In this document: in pieces, positions 32,331 to 41,853 of the stretch
Numbering within the stretch: position 1 is the first letter of the stretch
Layout of the letters: the number at the start of each line of letters is the position of its first letter
Origin: Thamnidium elegans
Lineage: Eukaryota > Mucoromycota > Mucoromycetes > Mucorales > Mucoraceae
Reading direction: 5' to 3'
Length of the DNA: 64,000 nt
Assembly (NCBI GenBank): GCA_025201345.1
Contig: JAIXMG010000006.1
Location: forward strand, 868,001-932,000
Position numbers and translations under genes: made by a program
The notes under the pieces: generated by a model
The model's input: only the letters and a program-made list of their open reading frames with translations
Told to the model about the DNA's origin: nothing
The model's database searches: none

Positions 32331-32630
32331 TTACGTTTCTTTATTAATTATCCCTATAACTTTTTTTAATTATGATTTTTTATGAATAAATAGTACCTTT
32401 AAGTAAGAATACAGAATTGTTCCACTAACATTTCACTGATGCGTTTTATTTAAATGCATATATTTGGTTTGTAATAATGTCACTTGAATGATTCTACAGT
32501 GTGTGGACAACCTCATTGATAAAGTTAACTGACGTATATATTATCTTATATAGTACCAAATAACCATGAATCAAATTATAACAACTGTCCCAGTATAAAC
32601 ACGAGCTCAAAGCAACACAAGAAAAAAACT
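32331..32630 (+). repeat. 3' block shared with the 17.1 kb copy
   Basis: After the stop of the GCCECG gene the DNA stays clearly similar to 17,090-17,357. Landmarks common to both are GAATAGATAGTACCTTTAA-like, TTTATTTAAATGCATAT, GTGGACAACCTCATTGATAA and CCCAGTATAAACACGAGCTC. On the minus strand both copies also translate to an open piece ending FINEVVHTL. This could be a shared 3' UTR or part of a mobile unit. Confidence 0.7.
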
Positions 32631-33488
32631 TTGTTAAAAGCAGTATCAGATTTTTTGCGTCTATTAATGAAAGAACTTGTAGAGGTATCATATGAAAAAA
32701 TTAAAGATGCAGAGGAACTTCACCGCATATTTATTATTCCTTCGGAGTGGGAAAAAGAAATGAGAGAAGTTTTGTTTCGGCCTTTATTTGTTCAAGCTGA
32801 TTTGATATCAAAGGATGATCACAAAGACAGACTCTTGTTCTGTTCCGAGCTGGAATATATTTGCTACGGTTTAATGGACGTAGATGATTTGGAAAGAGGA
32901 AAAAATACTATTGTTTGTAGACTCAGTCCCATTGAAGAGGATGAAATATTGATCAAGTTGGATTTAGTCTCAACAGTAAATTCTCTATTTGATTTCTCTG
33001 ATGCCGTGATATATCCTAAAGTTGTACGCTCTAACTCTCTATATCTTACTACCAATAATATTACAGACGGTATAAAAGTATTTATAAATACTGAGCTACC
33101 TTTTGATATTTAAGAAGAGATCATACAAATCATTAAAGATGTCCCTTCCATTGATATTTTATCTGATATGGTAATGCAACTTGGATTTATCGAAAACAAA
33201 AAATAGCAAATTAACAGCTTATTATAATAGGATGAAAAAGATAAAGTCATTCTTTTAAAGCAACCATTGATTATGGATACAAGCAAATGGGAATTGGATA
33301 AACATCAAGAAGTCTTTATGGGATCTATTTGTCTTTTTAATATATGCGCAAAAATTGGTGAAAGTATGTTTAATAATGTAATGGATTTACTCTTAAACGA
33401 CCTTGTAAAGGAGTATAACATTATTATACTGTATCATATATACTCTTCTGAAATGTATCCAGACGACAGTCTATTAAGCTGGTCATAG
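32631..33488 (+). pseudogene. HSP70-like (HSPA12-type) ATPase-domain relic
   Basis: The frame at 32,631-33,113 includes IIPSEWEKEMREVLFRPLF, then LISKDDHKDRLLFCSELE and a beta-strand-rich stretch. This resembles part of the nucleotide-binding domain of the divergent HSP70-like proteins that are multiplied in Mucoromycota. A stop at 33,111 and frame changes follow. A second open piece (33,267-33,488; SKWELDKHQEVFMGSICLF) continues the same kind of protein. The phosphate-1 loop and the substrate-binding domain are absent. It is a decayed partial copy; the family assignment rests on the WEKEMRE...DRLLFCSELE segment. Confidence 0.55.
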
Positions 33489-34015
33489 TATATGTTGGAA
33501 TATAATCGAATTTCTTTCAATGCTAAAAATGTCAGACATAAAGGTGAAAATTTTCTGCTACCTCAATAAAATCAGTTTATAACGTTAATTTTATATTTTC
33601 CCTGTCAGTCCCAGCCGTGAGCATTACATTCGTCCCGAAAGATATTTGCTGTTTGGCAACCATACATTTGCTTATGTAAATATAATCTCCCCTCTCTCTC
33701 AAAAAAGGATAAATATTGTGCCCAAAATCTACTGGTGACACCCCAACTCACAGAACCAATCAAACGCGTATCCTCTTCTCTGTCCCTGAGAATCAAGAAC
33801 CAATACAAATAAAAGCATAATATAATGAATAAGTGTGAGAAAAATGTATCGTTTTAGTCAGAAAAGTACAGAGTTTCCTATTTTTGTAGATAATCTCTCC
33901 TCTTCTCCAAGTGTAAATGCGCGTATAATGTATCTATTATGTATACATATGATTACTTTCATTGATCCTAGTTAGCATACAGTGCATCTATTTTAAAATC
34001 GAATTTGTTTTATAC
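33489..34015. other. Intergenic left of the Fanzor element
   Basis: No gene recognised. A more GC-rich block (33,603-33,810) on the minus strand has an open 67-codon frame (SRFWAQYLSFFEREGRLYL). It looks like part of a repeat, but no family can be named. Confidence 0.35.
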
Positions 34016-34320
34016 AACGGTCATTTTTTGCGGGTTATATACTCTTACCTTTTTTTGGACAAAGTAAATAAATTTTTGGTCATTTCCAAATTAGATTGGG
34101 ACAAGGTTACAAAATTGGGACACAGAAGGAAATATGAAATGCAGAAGGGAATATGGGACAGCAATAGGAAAACAGAATACAGATTCAAAAATAGGGCATA
34201 TTGAGTGTTAGTATATATCAAGTTTCTATTAGTCATGTATTTATATACTCTCTTACCTGTAGCAATCTTTAAGTTTTTTGTCCGAAGACGCGAAACAACC
34301 ACGTTCTATGTGGCGCGTTG

Positions 34321-36913
34321 TCAATTTTGACGTGTAAAAATTGTTGGTCGGTCCATACCAGCCCAGATCTGGCGTGCGACGAACATCATATTTTTTGCAG
34401 CGAGGATATCTCTATTCCAAAATATATTACAATCGTTGCAGATTAATATATTAAAGAAAGATTTGTCGTCAACTTTATGAGTTCTAAGCTTCATTTCTTT
34501 GCAATTTGGACAGACCTATTTTATAGAAGGATAATTAATTGACTTAATAAGCGCTTACTTGTATTGTAATGACTTACAGAAGAGGTCCGGAACTCGTTTA
34601 TATCAAGCAATAACACCTCCCCGAGGTTTTGTCTTCTTTTTAAATTCTTATAGATGACATCAGAAACGCCAACTCGTCGTCCTTTGTACTTCACATGGCT
34701 ACTCCATTTTAAACCATCACCGAAAAACACCAAAGGCATCTTTGTTCTGTCCCCTTCAACGAAATGACTTTCGTGGTTAGTCCGTCTAAAATATAAATGG
34801 ATGTTAGTAAGATGATCATATACTTGGAAAATATACTATTACTTTATTTCTATTGGTAGATTGCGAGAATCGAGAGTTCGTCGGTTGACCATTTTTTTTC
34901 GTTTCCGTCTATTTGATTTTGTTTTCTTTCTTCGATTGGGGTTATATTTTTTCCCACCATTAATCAGAATATTGCAAGCTTCTTCGAGGGCACATTGCCT
35001 TCCATAATAATTGTTCCATTTAATTGAAGCTGTTCTGAAGTCATAAAAATTAAAAAAACGCCTCAAATGAGTCAGTACATATGTTAGGTGGTTGATGTAA
35101 GAATCAACAGAAGAAGTTTTAGTCGTCGGGATTTGAGTCTCTAAATCCTTTATGCCTTGTTCGATTTTGAAGGTATTTTGTTTTCTTGCTCGATTTACAG
35201 ATCCAGAAGATCAATAGTATTCATTTACTGTCAGAGACCTGACCTGTTCATTTCCATAATATGCCACATATGCATTCTTACGGCCAGGGTCTAGAAAACA
35301 AGGACGGAAAAAGTTTTCAATTTCGTCTGCGTTGAAATCTGCGATTTCAAGATTGACTTTATCTTCTTCAAGAGTTTCTGGGACACTCCTTGCAAAAGAA
35401 ATTCTACAGGTATATCCATCAGTGTATATACTGTTCAAGAACATCCGTCTTTTCTGTCTTGGTAATTCTTGTAATTTTGTCAAGCTATTGTAATAAACAT
35501 TAATAATGATCTTAATTGGGAGAGGGGGATTAAAAAAAAAACTTACTTTCTGATTTTCAGCTTGGTAAAATCGAAAGAATTGAAAAAGCAACGTGTAGCG
35601 AGTGCGAAATTTGTTTCGTTTTCTTCTTTTTGAAGCCGTGTATCAGGGAAAAGAGTTGACAAATTTTGACCATCAATCTTTATGAACCGCCATTTAAGAC
35701 TAGGATTTGGAAAAAGAGAAAACAAGCGAGGCCTCTGGGGTTGTCGCATTTGTGTCTGAGGACGGACTAACTCAACCGTTTGAGCCGAGGTGCTCTGTTT
35801 CTAACTGGCTGAATGATATCGTTTAAAAATGCCTGTAGATTTGGTGCACTATTAAGACCATCTTGTGTAATAAAATCTTCTGGCATATCTGACCTTGTGT
35901 CGTTCTTTAAGACTTCATCTAAGACATAATCATATACAACCTTTTTTACAAGTGGCATTTTAATATTCTTATAAATAAAGTTCATGAGTATAATAGTTAT
36001 GTAAACTAGTATTTTCGTTAATACTTACAGTATACTCCTGCTTTAGTCTGTATATAAAATAGTTTCCAATATACGTTTCATAATTTTCCACGTAGAAGTT
36101 GTTATAGGCAGTAGCTACAGTATCACAAGCAGACGAAAAAATTTGGCCATACCCTACTAGACCTTCTTTTTCAACTAAAAGATTGACATTTTCTAACGCT
36201 TGTAAATGGTTATAGGCTTCTTGAATGCCAGGAAGTCTTGGATAAAAGTTTTGTAGTTCTTCAATGGTGATTTTCCCGTAAATTAATCTACAAACTCTGC
36301 ACCAGAAGTTTTTTTTCAAATATATCATTTGAGAGATACTCGACATTGTTGTTTGCATTATTTAAAATATAATAATTAACTAAAATCTGTGCTTTATAAA
36401 CAACCTCTCGTAAAAAATGAAGACTGTGTAATTATTCTCTCTTAATATTCTAATAGTTTGTTCGGATTCCCCTCATCTTGCCTGATGAATGATTTAAGCG
36501 TTATAGAAACGGTATACAATCGATAAGAAGTATGGAAAGCCATTCCTAATCTTTCTTTGATAGTATATTCATGGTTGGGACATAAACGAGAAGCAGAAGT
36601 AGTATGACCAGGTTGGCCACAGGACTTGCAAACAGGTCCAGAAGATGAAGAATCCTGTTCTATTCTTCTTCTTTTTCTTGCATCCGCCTTGGCTTTTTTC
36701 TCCTCTGGTGTGTCTTTTTTTTTTACCTGAGTCAATATAGCAGTTAGATAACGTTATCAATATGATCAATAAAATTCACATAAACTGTTATAGTTCAATG
36801 TTACCTCTTCTTCTATTGCTAGATTGCCTTTCCTCTTCAACACGTACCTGAAACTTCTGTTGCTTTTTATTTCGAATTAGTTCTTCTGTTTCAGGATAGA
36901 TAATAGGACGCAT
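34321..36913 (-). pseudogene. Fanzor (eukaryotic TnpB-like RNA-guided nuclease), decayed
   Basis: Fanzors are OMEGA-type nucleases related to TnpB and Cas12. Minus-strand order: a basic N-terminus from ATG 36,913; an approximately CCHC knuckle CKSCGQPGHTTSASRLCPNH (about 36,630); RuvC-I FLDPGRKNAYVAYYG (about 35,290); FRTASIKWNNYYGRQ; MPLVFFGDGLKWSSHVKYKG (about 34,730); then LLLDINEFRTSS joined across an intron (about 34,518-34,573) to the four-Cys ribbon CPNC...CNDC and FWNRDILAAKNM. The order D ... E, [TS][TS], C4, five residues, RD is the published Fanzor signature, and all three acids are present. The stop is at 34,321-34,323. Lesions: frame changes near 36,445, 36,385, 36,320 (A8 run) and 35,770, and a TGA at 35,211-35,213 inside a conserved stretch. 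It is therefore inactive, though the C-terminal half is well preserved. Confidence 0.9.
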
Positions 36914-37370
36914 TAAGATATTTAGGTAAAAAAAAAAAGAAAGAGAAAAACATAACGTGCATCTACTTTATAATAAACTCTACTAACTCCGATTTTTCGT
37001 ATTTTTTTATTTTCTATAATACTCGACAGCAAAACACTTTTAGCATAAATTAATTGCAGTTTAACATTATAAATAAGATTACAAAGAGATATGCAGAAGT
37101 GTTTTTTCGTCTTTGCGGTTTTTTTCGTGAAAAATATCGATTTGAAGTTTGGCTCTTTAGGCAGAGAAGTCTACAAATGACCTCCCCAAATTAGTATTAC
37201 GGCCCAATAATATCACATACCTGAGTTTAAATATACAGTAATAAATTTATCTATGCAACATAAACATTTAAGTGGCAGATGATAAAAAAAAATATCTCAC
37301 TTTCTTTTGACTGCTAGCTATATTTTATATCTTAAAACTATCAATTACACTACTTATAAATATTTAAATA
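36914..37370. other. Divergent region between Fanzor and transposase
   Basis: This 457-bp gap would hold both promoters of the divergent pair. No coding sequence or distinct motif is recognised. Confidence 0.4.
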
Positions 37371-39030
37371 ATGGGAAGAATATCTAACAAAAAAAAGGCT
37401 TGGGTGAAGTACTTACGTAACGTACGTAATTTTCCAGAGCAGGTTACTGAGCAACAAAGTGATATTTCTTCAGTAAACGATGAACCTGTTCAAATCATTG
37501 ATGAGGCAGCCCTCCAATCAATTAATTTTAAACTGAAGGAAGACGGAGTCAGTAAGAGAGAGGCATTTTCTAGGGGACTTGAATACAGTGCTAGATATCA
37601 GCGAAAGTTGAAGCAGAAAACAGGGAAATGGCGAAAGGAAGCGCCAAAATATCCAGTTATTTTAGTAGCGTAACCGCAAGTTCTGCATCTGAGGAGGCGC
37701 CTGTCGAAACTGAAATGCAAAAACTTCAAGCAGCCTATGACTACTTAACCTCTGAGCTGGAACCAAAAATTAGCTTAGAAAGCGCCCAACAAAAGGCAGG
37801 CACATATGAGCATACAAAATACTTGGCCGTTCATTTATACTTGGAGCTCCGAATTGATGGTATCAAGTGAGTACAGGCTTCAGAACTTGCAGCCAAAAGA
37901 TTCTGGTATGGTAAGGCTACGGTTTACCTTAGTATTGTAATTCGAAAATATGCCGCCGAATATATCATTACAGGGAAAATTACTAAGGGTTTGCAAGGAA
38001 AACACTCGAAGAGAATATCAATTTTAGATGACAACGATATCAAGAGAAAAGTTATTGAGTGGTTCAGATCTGTACCCAAATTTCAAAGAAATATTCCTGC
38101 GATCCAAAATGATCTTCGTCACGTTATTATACCGAATGCAATCGAAAATAACGCTCTTAATGTTGAAAGATACTCCAACGCGGTTACTTCTATTGAATGT
38201 ATAAGGAAGAAGCTTATTGAATGGGGTTTTCATTTTAAGCGAGTTGGTAAATTAATTAATTATGAAAAAAAAACAAATAACTAGTTACTAATAAAAAATC
38301 TTTTATTTTACAGGAAGAGTAATCTTTTTCGACGGACACGAAAGAGAAGATGCTTTGGTTGCTAGTAGAATGAATATGGGAGGAGGTGAAGTAAAAGAAG
38401 ATGATGTCAAGGTTAGAGATGGTCGTTATACCGTGATAGTAGATAGCCAATCTGTAGAGAAATGTCAAAGTTTTTACGTTGAAAGAAATTTCAACTACCC
38501 CAAGCTACAAAAGCTTAGATTTAGCAAAATTTCCAGGGCTGATAAAGTTGTGAAATTTGATGCAATTATGAAAAACGTTCATCCCGTAAGTTTATAATTA
38601 TTCATTCTTAGATTTCAAATTATATATATATAGAAATTTTCGTTTAACTCGTTTGATTTATTTAAAAAATAGAATAATGAGATAAAAACATATTTCATAG
38701 GTATTAAAGAAATATTAACACAAAGAAATTTGTTCGGTGGTCAAAACAGATATTGCAACAATGTAGAAGCTGCCAACCATGAATGTTGTGCGGCTCATTT
38801 GCTTGGCAGCCAGCCTGATTTCATAGAGCAAAAATCAATCTTGGCTGAAGCTATTGACGAAGCAGGTCACATTTTCGAACTTTACAATAGTTTTCTTGAT
38901 AGCGTGAACCAACCTGGAGAGATCCCTTTGCAAATCCGTCGCTACATCAACAAAAGCTTACAGTAACGAAAAAGATGTTGCTGAGACATTTTCTCTCGTA
39001 AAAGACTTCTCAAAGCTTCAAAAATCACAC
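37371..39030 (+). pseudogene. DDE-type transposase with its catalytic core deleted
   Basis: The parts of a large fungal DDE transposase (a kind recurrent in Mucoromycota and Basidiomycota) appear in order. They are a basic N-terminus; KISSYFSS with a helical segment; a helix-turn-helix region around RFWYGKATVYLSIVIRKYA; GLQGKHSKRISILDDNDI; FFDGHERED; ALVASRMNMGGGE; and the C-terminal block HECCAAHLLGSQPDFIEQKS followed by AGHIFELY. In relatives the first two catalytic aspartates lie between the DGHERED and DALVASRMN blocks. Here those blocks are fused (DGHEREDALVASRMN), so the core was lost by an internal deletion at the shared EDALV. The region after FELY that carries the catalytic glutamate is also gone. 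A frameshift near 37,620 and a TGA at 37,868 add to the damage. Probable introns lie at 38,247-38,312 and 38,586-38,672. Confidence 0.7.
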
Positions 39031-39146
39031 AGAAAGCTCCGCGAAAATCAATAATTCACATAAAAAAATAAAAATAAAAAAAGGCAGTTTTAAACGCCAA
39101 TATCCATATTAGGAGTTGGAATTGTAATTCCCCAAAAATGACCGTT

Positions 39147-40064
39147 TTGAAAAAAAAAAGTTTATTATAAAGTAGACGCACGTTATCTATTTTATTTATC
39201 GTTGTGAGAAGTTTTATTTTATTTTATTTTAGTATATAAATAAAGACTATATGGGACGTGTGAAATTTGATTATTATTATTTTTGGTAATACAGATACAC
39301 TTTCATGTAATAGAAACGCGTATCTAATAGCAAATGTACATCATTACGGATTTATAACATTTGTATTATCTCGTTATCTTTTATCCTGTTGAATTTAGTC
39401 TCAGCTACAGTTTCCAATTTTTTGTATGATCTCATCAAGGGTCCAAAAAAGTTAAATTATGCTAGAATCAAGAGAATGAATCATGTGTATATCTATGGAT
39501 ACATTTTATGTACCATATCACACTCGGTAAGTTTATTGTAAAAGTACATTATAAAAAAAGAAGGTACACTTACTATAATTAGATACTATGTATGACCTAG
39601 ACCATTTTGAACATGGGAAACCCAGTACAAAAAGGAATATGAAAAAAAGAGTTCTAGTTATGAAAGGTAAACCGTTCTATTTCAACCTATCTGTGACTCT
39701 TTATTAATAACACAGTTTTTTTGTTCCCACCCATAATCTTTTCGAATGTACAACTTATATCATTTTATTTGAGCTATATCTTTTTTTAAAGTTACACTAA
39801 TAAACAAGAGCCTTCTTGAAACCATTTCTTTTACGAGATAACTTGAAACCCGGAATATTTTGTTTGGAACAGACTTGCATATTACCCATAACTATACCTC
39901 TCCCCCTAATTTTCTTAACTAGTAACACAAAAATGAATCTCCGTTCAAAACCTTAATAAATCCATGCGTAATAGTTAAAAAAAATCATACTTAATTGCGC
40001 CATCGAATCTCTTTTTTTTCTTTTCTTTTCTTTACATTTCTGTAAAAAACAAAACAAAACAAAA
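39147..40064. other. Intergenic, promoter of the aldehyde dehydrogenase gene
   Basis: No gene recognised. The last 60 bases are a TTTTCTTTTC tract followed by an A/C-rich leader (AAAACAAAACAAAA), typical of a highly expressed fungal gene. Confidence 0.45.
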
Positions 40065-41764
40065 ATGGCTCAAGCTGATATCCAAACTGTTCGTACCTCA
40101 AAGGGTCAAGAAATTAAAGGTAAAAAAAAAAAAAAAAAATATTACATGTAACGTATATCCCAAGTCTTGTACTAACTTAACTTTTTTATTTAGTTCATAC
40201 CCACCTTTTCATTAACAATGAGTTCGTTCCTGGTAACGGTCCTTTGATCGAAACCATCAACCCCGCCACTGAAGAAGTTATTTGCTCAGTTCACTCAGCC
40301 GATGAATCTGATGTCAATGCAGCCGTCAAGGCCGCCAAGACCTGTTTCCAATCCACATGGCGTAAAGTATCACCTTCCGAAAAGGGTCGTCTTATTAACA
40401 AGTTGGCCGATTTGATGGAGCGTGATAAGGACGAGATTGCTGTTTTGGATGCTCTTGATAACGGTAAAGCCTTCACTGTTGCTCGTGATGTTGATGTAAC
40501 TGATTCTATTGCTTGTTTCCGTTACTTTGCTGGCTGGGCTGATAAGATTCACGGTAAGACTATTGACACCACTTTTGATAAGTTGTGTTATACTCGTCAT
40601 GAACCTCTTGGTGTTGTTGGTGCTGTTATTCCTTGGAACTATCCTACCATGATGGCTGTTTGGAAGTTTGCTCCTGCTTTGGCTGCTGGTAACACTAGTA
40701 AGTACTTTTTTTTAAAAAAAAAAAAAAATTGGATTGCAAGTTAGTTTGGTTTATTTACTCTTTTTTTTTTAGTTGTTATGAAGACTTCTGAAATTACTCC
40801 TTTGCCTTTGTATAAGTTTGCCGAACTTGTTAAGGAAGCCGGTTTCCCCGCTGTAAGTTATATCATATCATGCAACTACAGAAAAAAAAAACTAAACACG
40901 TTTTATTAATAGGGTGTTGTCAACATCATTACTGGTTATGGTCAAACCACTGGCAGCTATCTCGGTTGTCACCCTGATGTCAGCAAGATGGCCTTCACAG
41001 GTTCTACCGTCACCGGTCGTAAGATTATGGAATCCAGTGCCAGCAGTAACCTCAAGAAGCTTCAACTTGAATTAGGTGGTAAGTCTGCCCAAATTGTCTG
41101 TGCTGATGCTGACCTTGCCAGTGCCGCTACCTGGGCATGCGGAGGTATCTTTAACAACCACGGTCAAAGTTGTAACGCTGGTTCTCGTATCCTCGTCCAA
41201 GAAGATGTCTTTGATAAATTCATGGAATTATTCATTGCCGAAACCAAGAAGCTTGTTGTCGGTGATCCATTTGACGAAGATACATTCCAAGGACCTCAAA
41301 TCAGTAAATTGCAATTTGATAAGATTATGAACTATATTAAGATCGGACAAGAGGAAGGAGCAGTTTTAGCACACGGTGGTAAACGTCACGGAGAAAAGGG
41401 ATACTATATTGAGCCTACTATCTTGACTCATTGCAAGAATAACTTCCGTGTCATGCAAGAAGAAATCTTTGGTCCTGTTGTTGCTATTGCTACTTTCAAG
41501 ACTATTGAGGAGGCTATTGAGATGGCTAACGATTCTGAATACGGTTTAGCTGGCGGTGTTTATACCTCTAGCTTGGATACTGCTATCACTGTCTCAAATG
41601 AAATGCAAGCTGGTACTGTCTGGGTTAACTGCTTTGATATCTTTGATCAATCTACTCCTTTCGGTGGATACAAGCAATCTGGTTTCGGTAAGGAGCTTGG
41701 AAAGTACGCTCTTCAAGAATATACTCAAGTTAAGGTTGTCAAGATCCAAAGAGCTGGCTTGTAA
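40065..41764 (+). CDS. NAD(P)+-dependent aldehyde dehydrogenase
   Basis: Exons 40065-40119, 40194-40697, 40773-40852 and 40913-41764 give 496 residues, the normal ALDH1/2 length. It oxidises aldehydes to carboxylic acids. Signature residues are present: the cofactor-binding GVVGAVIPWNYP with the catalytic Asn, VVMK-type Lys (IVMKTSE), FTGSTVTGRKIM, the general base Glu in LELGGKSA, and the nucleophile Cys in FNNHGQSCNAGSR. The C-terminal PFGGYKQSGFGKELGKYAL is intact. No mitochondrial presequence is seen, so it is probably cytosolic. The first intron begins with GT followed by a long A run. It converges on the ankyrin gene with 89 bp between the stops. Codon choice (GGT, GCC, AAG) is more biased than in its neighbours, which suggests strong expression. 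Confidence 0.97.
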
Positions 41765-41853
41765 ATAATAATAACCCCCCCCTCTATCCCCTCTTGTATA
41801 AATAAGTAAAAAATAAAATAAAAAAATAAACATCTTTTTTTATTTGTGACAAA

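Larger units (their letters stand above)
34016..39146. mobile_element. Putative composite DNA transposon carrying Fanzor and a DDE transposase
   Basis: AACGGTCATTTTT at 34,016-34,028 recurs in inverted orientation at 39,134-39,146. These sites lie about 300 bp beyond the Fanzor stop and about 100 bp beyond the last transposase-like sequence, where element ends would be expected. Between them lie the divergent pair Fanzor (minus) and DDE transposase (plus) with a 457-bp shared upstream region. No flanking target duplication is obvious, so the exact ends are inferred. Confidence 0.45.

Noticed and set aside
33603..33810. 67-codon minus-strand frame with tryptophan-rich text
   Set aside because: No family resemblance could be established and there is no start context; kept only as unexplained DNA.
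34845..35066. Possible separate small basic protein (GGKKYNPNRRKKTK)
   Set aside because: It is an internal part of the Fanzor, continuous in frame with the segment before the TGA at 35,211.
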